Of a DNA stretch of 18,970 nucleotides, positions 6,805 to 12,395 are shown piece by piece. The notes beneath the pieces were generated by a model that was not told the origin of the DNA, did no database searches, and worked only from the letters and a program-made list of their open reading frames with translations. The DNA is from JAKLKS01 sp964370855. Its GTDB lineage: Bacteria > Planctomycetota > JAJSAM01 > JAKLKS01. The DNA lies in the NCBI GenBank assembly GCA_964370855.1, contig CAYJMF010000093.1, forward strand, positions 1 through 18,970. The letters are read 5' to 3'. Each line of letters starts with the position of its first letter. Within the stretch, counting starts at the first letter, position 1. The position numbers and the translations under genes were made by a program.

Positions 6805-8882
6805 ACCTCAAGAGCTTCCTCGAATCCAAGCGCGTCTCCGAGCTCCAGGAGTTCCACACCTTCTGGTCCGACGGGAACGGGCAGGCCCCGGGCCGCCGGG
6901 AGGAGCTCCTCGACGAGCTCTCCCGCATGATCCGGGACCAGGCCCGCGTGGGGACCCGCCTCAAGCTGCTGGCGGAGAAGCCCCTCACGGTTCTCCACCT
7001 CCTCGTGCGCTCCCGGGAGTTCGCCTCGGACCTGCCGGGGCTCGTGAAGGCCTCCGACGGGGCCCGCCTCGAGGGCTACGAGGTGGAGGCCGCGGCCCGG
7101 GCGCTGGGGAGGCGGGGCTTCCTCGACGTGCTCCGGGATCGCCACTGGACCCGCTACGGGCGGGAGGTGTACGCCGTCCCGCGGGAGCTGGCCGACGCCA
7201 TCTCCGTGCTCCTCATGGAGGACCGCAGGGGCGCGCGGGAGGTGTTCACCCTCCGGGGCCACCTCGACGCCCTCCCCGCGGCCCGCCGCAGGCGGCTGCT
7301 GCGCAACCTCGGCATCGAAGAGTCCCTGGCCGGCGAGGAGTCCGCCGCCATCGCCGGGCGCATCCTCGGGGAGCGGCGGGGGCCCGCGGTCTTCGAGGCG
7401 GTGGGGGCCGAGGACCTCCGCGATCTCCTCATGGCGGCGTGCAGGCAGTGCGGCGGCATCGTCCCGAAGACGCGCTACAAGAGGGACCTCGGGGCGCCGG
7501 TGCGCTGGCAGCGCAAGCGCTGGCAGCGCTTCCTCGAGGAGAGCGGCCTCGGCACGGTGACGACGCTGGGCCTCGGCGAGTGCGGCGTGGAGCTCGAGGG
7601 CGAGACGACGGTCATCTTCTCGGAGGTGGTGGAGAGGGTGCTGGCGGGGCTCCCCGTGGACGAGGCCCACGTGGACCGCGTGGCCTCGGCCCGCGTGGAC
7701 CTCCTGACGGACCTCTCCCACTTCCTCCGCTACGTTGCCGCCCACCCCATCCGCGTGACCCACGGCCGCACCATCCACCGGGCCGCCTACGGCCGCATCC
7801 TCGAGGGTCTCACCTTCCGCGAGGACGCCCTGGTGGAGCGGACCGAGGTCTTCCAGGTCATCTACGATCTCGCCCACTCCCTCGGCCTCGTGGAGACGGG
7901 GGAGGAGCGGATGCTCCAGCTCACCCGCCTCGGCCAGGGCTGGGACGGGGTCCCCCTTCCCCGCAAGGTGCGGATGGTCTACGACCAGTTCCTCGACGAG
8001 CGGAGGGCCGACCACAGGGACTTCCACGAGCGCCCCCTCCGCCGCCTGCTGGCGGGGCGGCTGTCCCGGGTTCCCGCCGGGGAGTGGGTGGGGCTGCGGG
8101 CCCTCCCCTTCCTCAGCCGCAACGACTACCTCGCCGGCATCGAGGAGGAGGGGGTCCGTGCGGCCTACCGCAACCGGTTTCAACAGACCTTCGACCCGCC
8201 CCGCGAGGAGCCCAACGATCTCGCCGAGGCGCTGGTGGACTGGATGATCGGCCGCCTCTACCTGCTCGGCCTCGCCGACGTGGGCTTCACGGGGCAGGAG
8301 CCGGCGGCGGTGCGCCTCACGGACCAGGGGCGGCGGCTGCTGGTGGGGGGCGAGGGGGCCGAGGACGAGGCGGGGAACGGCCACGCGGGGGGCGGCGGCG
8401 ACGGCGCGGCCCTCGCGGCGCGCCCCCTCGTGGTCAACCCGGACTTCGAGGTGCTCCTCCTCCCCGAGGGGGACGTGAACGAGGTGGCCCACACCCTGGA
8501 TCGCTTCGCCCGGCGCGTCCGCTCCGACGAGGTGACCCGCTACCGCCTGCAGCGCGAGGAACTGGAGCGGGCCGTGGTGCAGGGCATGCAGGTGGACGAG
8601 ATCCTCGCCTTCCTCGACGGGCGCTGCCGGACGCCGGTCCCGCAGAACGTCTCCTTCTCCATCCGCGAGTGGGGGGAGCGGGTGCGCTTCGCACGCCAGC
8701 GGGACGCGGTGCTCCTCGAGGTGGACCGCGAGGACGCCCTCGACCGGGCCCTCACCCTGGAGCAGGTGCGGGGGCTCCTCATCGCGCGCCTCGGCCCCAA
8801 GGTGGCGGCGTTGCGGGGCCCCCTCACGGACTTCAAGACCCTGGAGGCGCTGAAGGCGCTGGGGGTCTACCTCCGGGGGTGA
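6798..8882 (+). CDS. Helicase-associated protein (Helicase_C_3 domain), XPB partner
   Basis: A 694-aa protein that I assign to the helicase-associated family paired with bacterial XPB. The N-terminal two thirds is a series of helical and winged-helix-like segments (for example EGYEVEAAARALGRRGFLDV near residues 92-111). A glycine-rich linker lies near 515-535. After it, residues about 543-650 (RPLVVNPDFEVLLLPEGDV to RQRDAVLLEVDREDAL) align by eye with the N-terminal domain of the XPB protein next door. No ATPase or nuclease motif is visible, so a regulatory or DNA-loading role for the helicase is inference. The start GTG at 6798 overlaps the XPB stop by 7 nt, and no better start fits. The same frame is open far upstream within XPB, but that is a high-GC shadow. 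Confidence 0.82.
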   Translation: MLNLKSFLESKRVSELQEFHTFWSDGNGQAPGRREELLDELSRMIRDQARVGTRLKLLAEKPLTVLHLLVRSREFASDLPGLVKASDGARLEGYEVEAAARALGRRGFLDVLRDRHWTRYGREVYAVPRELADAISVLLMEDRRGAREVFTLRGHLDALPAARRRRLLRNLGIEESLAGEESAAIAGRILGERRGPAVFEAVGAEDLRDLLMAACRQCGGIVPKTRYKRDLGAPVRWQRKRWQRFLEESGLGTVTTLGLGECGVELEGETTVIFSEVVERVLAGLPVDEAHVDRVASARVDLLTDLSHFLRYVAAHPIRVTHGRTIHRAAYGRILEGLTFREDALVERTEVFQVIYDLAHSLGLVETGEERMLQLTRLGQGWDGVPLPRKVRMVYDQFLDERRADHRDFHERPLRRLLAGRLSRVPAGEWVGLRALPFLSRNDYLAGIEEEGVRAAYRNRFQQTFDPPREEPNDLAEALVDWMIGRLYLLGLADVGFTGQEPAAVRLTDQGRRLLVGGEGAEDEAGNGHAGGGGDGAALAARPLVVNPDFEVLLLPEGDVNEVAHTLDRFARRVRSDEVTRYRLQREELERAVVQGMQVDEILAFLDGRCRTPVPQNVSFSIREWGERVRFARQRDAVLLEVDREDALDRALTLEQVRGLLIARLGPKVAALRGPLTDFKTLEALKALGVYLRG

Positions 8883-8959
8883 GCCAGGGAAACCTCCGGA
8901 GAAAAGGGGAAATGTGGAGTGTGACGGGAGGTTTTACGCTCGGGGCAACCCTGGCTTTT
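8883..8959 (+). terminator. Nested hairpin with T run after helicase operon
   Basis: The outer stem pairs GCCAGGG (8883-8889) with CCCTGGC (8949-8955), directly followed by TTTT. The inner stem pairs AAACCTCC (8890-8897) with GGAGGTTT (8927-8934). The two stems are continuous on the 5' side and start right after the helicase-associated gene's stop. This fits a large intrinsic terminator; the size also allows a structured 3' UTR or small RNA. Confidence 0.5.
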
Positions 8960-9049
8960 CGGTTCCCGGAACAGGGCACAGGATCCCCGGTGGCGGCGGG
9001 GAGGCGGAGCACCATCGCGGCGGGGTCGTGACGGACGTCAAGCGGTCGG

Positions 9050-9135
9050 GCCCGGGTGGCGGAACGGCATACGCGGAGGTTTCAAAAACCTCTGCCCGCA
9101 AGGGCATGTGGGTTCGATTCCCACCCCGGGCACCA
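9050..9135 (+). tRNA. tRNA-Leu (anticodon CAA)
   Basis: A class II tRNA. Acceptor GCCCGGG (9050-9056) pairs with CCCGGGC (9125-9131), discriminator A, encoded CCA at 9133-9135. The anticodon stem GAGGT/ACCTC holds loop TTCAAAA, giving CAA at 9083-9085 (reads UUG). The long variable arm has a GCCC/GGGC stem, and the T arm is GTGGG-TTCGATT-CCCAC. The 3' end faces an integrase gene 99 nt away, so this is the likely attachment site of the element to the right. Confidence 0.95.
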
Positions 9136-9141
9136 CTTGCA

Positions 9142-9216
9142 GGACAAGGGGTTACGGCGGATTCCCCGAGAGGATGAGAGGCCCGCGGCGGCCGCCTTGT
9201 CCATTCCCTTGTCCAT
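9142..9216. repeat. Candidate integrase arm-type sites (three CCTTGTCC copies)
   Basis: CCTTGTCCAT occurs at 9195-9204 and again at 9207-9216, 12 bp apart (about one helical turn). The inverted copy GGACAAGGG lies at 9142-9150. All are in the 99-nt space between the tRNA end and the integrase stop, where arm-binding sites of tyrosine integrases usually lie. As RNA, the inverted copies could also pair as a hairpin after the integrase gene. Function is inferred from position and spacing. Confidence 0.5.
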
Positions 9217-9234
9217 GATCCCCTTCCTGAGGCC

Positions 9235-10347
9235 CTACTCGGCCTTGCGGCGGACGTCCTCGGCCCGGACCCGGAGGAAGGCTTCGATCTTGTCCCGGGC
9301 GAGGGTCCCCGAGTTCTCGGGGCAGTGCCCGGCGTAGCGCAGGACCATCACGAGGCTGGAGTGCCCGAGGAGGGCCCGGAGGTCCCCGAGGGCGACCCCG
9401 GCCCGCGCCGCCGTCACGGCGTAGACGTGGCGGAGGTCGTGCCAGCGGAGTTCGGGGAACCCCGCGGCCCTGCGGGTCGCCTCCCAGGCGAGGCGGGCCT
9501 CCCGCGTGAAGTCGGCCTCCCCGCGGGTGTCGATCTTGCCGAGGTCCCGGAACACGAGGTCGGGGACGCGGGGGCCGGCGTGGTCCCGCTCCGCCTTGAG
9601 GGCCTCGATAGCCTCCCGCCCACGGCCGGTGAAGGGGACGGTCCGGGGCTTCTTGTTCTTCGACGTGCGGATCACGAGGACCCCCCGATCGAGGCCGACG
9701 TCCCGCCACTCCAGCCGGAGGAGCTCGCCCAGGCGGAGGCCGGTGTCGAGGGCGACGACGACGGCGCCGCGGAGGGATGCGGGGGCGGCGGCGGTGAGCT
9801 TCTCCTGCGCCTCCAGGTCGAGGAACGGGGGCTCCCGGAGTTCCTCCTTCGTCCTCGGGATGCCCTTGCAGGGGTTCTCCCGGCAGAGGCCGAGCCGCTC
9901 CGCCTTGCGGAAGAGGGCGGAGAGGATCGACAGGGACCGGTTCCGGGTGGCGACTCCGATGCCCCTGGCCTCGGTCCTCTTCACGAGGTACCGCTCCACG
10001 TCGGCCCGGTGGATCTCGTGGAGGTATCGGCCGGTGAACACGGGGAGGACCTGCCTTCGGAGAAAGGTCTCCTCGTGGGCAATGGTCTTCTCGTTCTTCG
10101 CGCCGCGGAAGGTCTCGGCGTAGCGGGCGATGAAGTCGTCGAACCGGGTCTCCTCGACGGGGCGGAGGCCGAGGATCGCGTGCTTGGTGATCTCGCGCTG
10201 CTTGTTGGAGAGGAACCGGTCCGCGTGATCCCACGTCGGGCCGACCTTCTCCTCCCTCATGCGGCCGTCCTGCAACCAGCGGGCGTAGTAGTTGGGCCCG
10301 CGCTTCCGGATGGTCCCGAAGGACCGCCTACGGCTACGGCGTGCCAT
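9235..10347 (-). CDS. int: Site-specific tyrosine recombinase (phage-type integrase)
   Basis: A 370-aa tyrosine integrase that would insert and excise the element at the neighbouring tRNA-Leu. The N-terminal ~60 residues form an arm-binding AP2-like region (GTIRKRGPNYYARWLQDGRM). Residues about 68-160 form the core-binding SAM-like helical domain. The catalytic domain has the full set: Arg205 in TGLRLGELLRLEW, a Lys in SKNKKPRTVP (229-237), His303 and Arg306 in HDLRH, His329 in LGHSS, and the Tyr338 nucleophile in VLRYAGH. The ATG at 10347 has a GGGAGG Shine-Dalgarno and overlaps the end of the upstream XRE gene by 14 nt. The gene points toward the tRNA, the usual layout at one end of an integrated element. 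Confidence 0.95.
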   Translation of the reverse strand: MARRSRRRSFGTIRKRGPNYYARWLQDGRMREEKVGPTWDHADRFLSNKQREITKHAILGLRPVEETRFDDFIARYAETFRGAKNEKTIAHEETFLRRQVLPVFTGRYLHEIHRADVERYLVKRTEARGIGVATRNRSLSILSALFRKAERLGLCRENPCKGIPRTKEELREPPFLDLEAQEKLTAAAPASLRGAVVVALDTGLRLGELLRLEWRDVGLDRGVLVIRTSKNKKPRTVPFTGRGREAIEALKAERDHAGPRVPDLVFRDLGKIDTRGEADFTREARLAWEATRRAAGFPELRWHDLRHVYAVTAARAGVALGDLRALLGHSSLVMVLRYAGHCPENSGTLARDKIEAFLRVRAEDVRRKAE

Positions 10348-10570
10348 CGCTGCCTCCCTTCATCCATCCCTCGACGTAGCGGCGGGCGAGCCCCCCGGGT
10401 TCCGTGAACCCGGTCTCCCATCGGGCGACGGTGGACAGGGCGACCCCGAGGGCCTCGGCCGCCTCCACCTGGGAGAGGCCGCGGGCCTTTCGTGCCCGGT
10501 AGAACCGGAGGGCGAAGCCCTTGCGGGCCCCGCTCCTGGTCCTCGGCCTTCCCCGTCCGCGCTCCTTCAT
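10334..10570 (-). CDS. XRE-family HTH regulator
   Basis: A 78-aa protein made of a basic Arg/Lys/Gly-rich leader (1-20) and one Cro/CI-type helix-turn-helix (about 21-55: ALRFYRARKARGLSQVEAAEALGVALSTVARWE). Its size and place between excisionase-like and integrase genes suggest control of excision or integration, possibly by autoregulation. The ATG at 10570 is only 7 nt downstream of a TATAAT box, so the mRNA would be nearly leaderless. The 3' end overlaps the integrase start by 14 nt, so integrase translation is probably coupled. No ligand or protease domain is present. Confidence 0.85.
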   Translation of the reverse strand: MKERGRGRPRTRSGARKGFALRFYRARKARGLSQVEAAEALGVALSTVARWETGFTEPGGLARRYVEGWMKGGSDGTP

Positions 10571-10577
10571 GGGCCTA

Positions 10578-10586
10578 ATTATAGCA
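10578..10586 (-). promoter_or_regulatory. Extended -10 promoter for regulator-integrase pair
   Basis: On the minus strand TGC-TATAAT gives a perfect -10 hexamer (10578-10583) plus the TG extended -10 element. It is a rare AT-rich island in GC-rich DNA. No good -35 is seen, which extended -10 promoters tolerate. Transcription would begin at about the A of the ATG at 10570. It overlaps the stop codon of the excisionase-like gene. Confidence 0.65.
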
Positions 10587-10851
10587 CGGTGCGGCGGCCG
10601 GTGGATCGATTCAGGTCCTTGTCCTCGATGGCGGGGCGTTCGCGGGCCTTGAGGGTGTCGAGGAGGGAGGCGAGGAGGAAGACGCGCCTGCGCCCGATCT
10701 TGACGCAGGGGAGGACGCGGCGGCGGGCCAGGCGGAGGGCCTCGCGGCCGGAGGCGAGGCCGAGGAGGCGTGCGCAACCGTCCGCGTCGAGGACGGGAGA
10801 GTAGGGCCCCAGGGCGGTGGGGGAGGGGCATCGGGGGGCGTCGTCGGTCAC
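10579..10851 (-). CDS. Excisionase-like HTH protein
   Basis: A 90-aa small protein with a winged-HTH of the excisionase/HTH_17 type (about residues 20-65: LDADGCARLLGLASGREALRLARRRVLPCVKIGRRRVFLLASLLDTL). The pattern helix, turn, KIGRRRVF wing, helix is typical of proteins that bend DNA beside att sites and steer integrase to excision. The start is GTG at 10851 in a GTGA overlap with the upstream gene's stop. The stop TAA lies within the promoter of the XRE gene. A recombination directionality factor is the best guess from fold and place next to int; a plain transcription regulator remains possible. Confidence 0.75.
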   Translation of the reverse strand: MTDDAPRCPSPTALGPYSPVLDADGCARLLGLASGREALRLARRRVLPCVKIGRRRVFLLASLLDTLKARERPAIEDKDLNRSTGRRTVL

Positions 10852-11168
10852 GGTCCAAGTCTCCGCGGACCTGCATCGGACCGCCCGGGTCTCCCCGGGT
10901 CGCCGGCGGCGGCGTCCGATGCCGTGCCGGGTCCGTCGTCATGTGGTTCCACTGCAAGGGCGCCAGCGATGGCCTGCGCCGTCGGCCACGTCCCCCCGGC
11001 CGCTCTGGCCTCGAGGAGCGCGGCCTCCACCTCGCGGAGGGCGCCGAGGAGTTCCAGCCGCCGGGCCGGGGAGGGGGTTCGATCGGCCTCCACCGTCAAC
11101 CGCGCGGCCCGCCTCCACGCGCCGGCGACGCGGCCGAGGGCGGGCGTAGGCTGGCGGGCCCCGTTCAT
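10848..11168 (-). CDS. Small hypothetical protein
   Basis: I do not recognise this 106-aa product. Residues about 15-75 are Ala/Leu/Arg/Glu-rich and likely helical (RLELLGALREVEAALLEARAAGG), and the last 30 are Gly/Pro/Asp-rich and probably disordered. No metal, catalytic or membrane motif is seen. The reason to believe the gene is its context: the ATG at 11168 overlaps the previous stop as ATGA and its own TGA overlaps the excisionase-like start as GTGA. It therefore fits exactly in a chain of coupled genes. A role in the integration/excision module is inference. Confidence 0.6.
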   Translation of the reverse strand: MNGARQPTPALGRVAGAWRRAARLTVEADRTPSPARRLELLGALREVEAALLEARAAGGTWPTAQAIAGALAVEPHDDGPGTASDAAAGDPGRPGRSDAGPRRLGP

Positions 11169-11914
11169 CGAGCCTCCCCCTCCGCCGGCGCTGGCGGGAG
11201 CTCGTAGAGGAACGGATCGCCGTGCTTCCCCGCCCCCGTCCTGGTGACGCGGCCGGCGCCGAAGAGGGCGCGAAGGGTCCTGGCGAAGGCGGCTGCGTTG
11301 CCGCCCACGGCCATGGCGAGTTCATCCCGCGTCAACCGCCGGCCGGCATCCTGAAGGGCGGTGAGGATGTGCTCCTCCACCGACTCCCGGCCGCCCCCTC
11401 GCGCTTCAGGGGCGGGGGCCTCCACCCCGAGGGCCCGGAGCGCGGCCCGGGCCTTTCGCCCTCCCTGTACCCACTGGCCGCCCGCGACCTCCCGCAAGGT
11501 CGGTACATGCCCGAGGGCCACGGCCGCCGTCAGCCGAACCCCCGGCTTCGGATGCGTGAGGAGGTCCCGAAGTAGCCCATCCTCTCCCGCCCGGGCGGCG
11601 GCCTCGGCGAGACGCCCGTCGGCGAGGGTCTTCCCCGTCTCGTCCACGAAGCCCGTCAGGGGCTCCAGCCCCTTCGGCCCGGCAAGGCCCCGGACGTGGA
11701 GGAACTGGCGGGCGTCCATGACCTCGAGCCGCGCCTCCTGACGGCGGGCAAGGGTCAATGCGTGGTGGAGGCGGGCTCCCTCGGCCCCCGCAGGAGCGCC
11801 AGGGCCGTGGGCCATCACGGCATGGTGGGCCCGCACCGAGGCCTCCTGCCGGGCCTCGGCCAGGCCGTCGGCGTTGAGGGGGGGTAGGACGAGAACTCGT
11901 CGGATGGTCGTCAT
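11165..11914 (-). CDS. Hypothetical protein with C-terminal winged-helix-like domain
   Basis: A 249-aa product of unknown function. The N-terminal part is Ala/Arg-rich and helical. A short segment (HPKPGVRLTAAVALGHVPTLREVAGG, around 140-165) resembles one HEAT-type helix pair. The C-terminal ~65 residues (ESVEEHILTALQDAGRRLTRDELAMAVGG to KHGDPFLYELPP) look like a winged helix that ends in a Gly-rich wing and Tyr/Leu strand, as in replication or plasmid-maintenance proteins. DNA binding is therefore inferred. The start is ATG 11914, chosen because it overlaps the upstream stop (ATGA). The stop likewise overlaps the next start. It lies between the replication ATPase and the excisionase-like gene. 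Confidence 0.65.
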   Translation of the reverse strand: MTTIRRVLVLPPLNADGLAEARQEASVRAHHAVMAHGPGAPAGAEGARLHHALTLARRQEARLEVMDARQFLHVRGLAGPKGLEPLTGFVDETGKTLADGRLAEAAARAGEDGLLRDLLTHPKPGVRLTAAVALGHVPTLREVAGGQWVQGGRKARAALRALGVEAPAPEARGGGRESVEEHILTALQDAGRRLTRDELAMAVGGNAAAFARTLRALFGAGRVTRTGAGKHGDPFLYELPPAPAEGEAR

Positions 11915-12174
11915 GCCCGCCCTCCGCGCCGGCGCTCGGGTCCGCAAGCCCGGATCCCGGCTTCGATTCCGCCGGCGTCCAGAGCGTCGATGATCTTCCT
12001 GATGGCCGTCCGGGCGAGGAGGGCGGCCGGCTCCTTCCCCGCCGCCACGGCGCGGGCATGGAACCTGAGGGCCCGGGCGATGGCCCTGGCCTTCCGTCCG
12101 TGCTTACTCAGTCCCCATCCCCGTTCCCGGGCACGCACCACGTCGGGATCCTCGGTCTGGCGGCGGGGGGTCAT
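11911..12174 (-). CDS. Small basic hypothetical protein
   Basis: An 87-aa, strongly basic, largely helical protein (many Arg, Lys and Ala) that I do not recognise. The Arg-rich ends (RARERGWGLSKHGRKARAIARALRFHARAVAAG) suggest nucleic-acid binding, but no named fold is evident. The ATG at 12174 has an ideal AGGAGG Shine-Dalgarno 5 nt upstream on the minus strand (12180-12185), which decides the start over upstream in-frame codons. The stop overlaps the next ATG by 4 nt. It is the first gene downstream of the iteron/hairpin stretch, so it could encode a replication or copy-control partner; this is inference from place only. Confidence 0.65.
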   Translation of the reverse strand: MTPRRQTEDPDVVRARERGWGLSKHGRKARAIARALRFHARAVAAGKEPAALLARTAIRKIIDALDAGGIEAGIRACGPERRRGGRA

Positions 12175-12395
12175 GGGTTCCTCCTCTTCGGGGAGTCTGA
12201 GGGGGTCCCGGGGGTCACCGTGGCCGTGGACTCCCCCCCCTCCCCCCTCCGCTCGCAGGTCCAGGGTCGGATCGGCATCACTCGTTCGCTTGCACCCCCC
12301 CCGAAGGGGGTGCGAGCGTACGAGCGATCGACCCCTCGCGTTTGCGCGCAAAAACGAGCGATGCAAGCGATGCGAGCGATACCCCTACGCACCAT
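12171..12395 (-). CDS. Doubtful small ORF spanning the iteron/hairpin region
   Basis: A 74-codon frame runs from ATG at 12395, with a GGAGGGGG stretch just upstream, to a TGA that overlaps the next ATG in the same ATGA manner as the true neighbours. Against it, the encoded peptide is a translation of tandem DNA repeats (Ile-Ala-Arg-Ile-Ala-Cys-Ile-Ala-Arg), third codon positions are less GC-biased than in neighbours, and no domain is visible. The 5' end overlaps the replication ATPase stop by 11 nt. I list it because the coupling geometry fits, but I think the stretch more likely acts as DNA or RNA structure. Confidence 0.25.
   Translation of the reverse strand: MVRRGIARIACIARFCAQTRGVDRSYARTPFGGGASERVMPIRPWTCERRGEGGESTATVTPGTPSDSPKRRNP
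12277..12328. repeat. Long imperfect inverted repeat (23-nt arms, 6-nt loop)
   Basis: The arms at 12277-12299 and 12306-12328 pair at 20 of 23 Watson-Crick positions (two mismatches, one possible G-U) around the loop CCCGAA. The stem centre is CCCCC/GGGGG and the outer part holds GAGCGA-type motifs related to the tandem repeats next to it. There is no T run on either side, so it is not a classic intrinsic terminator. It lies after the replication ATPase stop. Confidence 0.8.
12355..12381. repeat. Three tandem 9-bp repeats (iteron-like)
   Basis: Three consecutive 9-bp units, consensus C(A/G)AGCGAT(G/A), occur at 12355-12363, 12364-12372 and 12373-12381. A fourth CGAGCGAT lies at 12321-12328 and an inverted relative in the left hairpin arm. 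An ACCCCT block follows the copies at 12321 and 12373. Short tandem repeats next to a replication-helicase gene are typical of iteron origins, but this is inference. Confidence 0.7.

Noticed and set aside
5259..8882. Extended 1207-codon frame for the helicase-associated protein
   Set aside because: The part before 6798 is off-frame within XPB. The GTG at 6798 overlaps the XPB stop and begins the recognisable protein.
8883..9049. Signal recognition particle RNA or other known small RNA before the tRNA
   Set aside because: The conserved SRP apical motif (GGTCAGG...GGAAGGAAGCAGCC-like) is absent; only the nested hairpin terminator can be supported.
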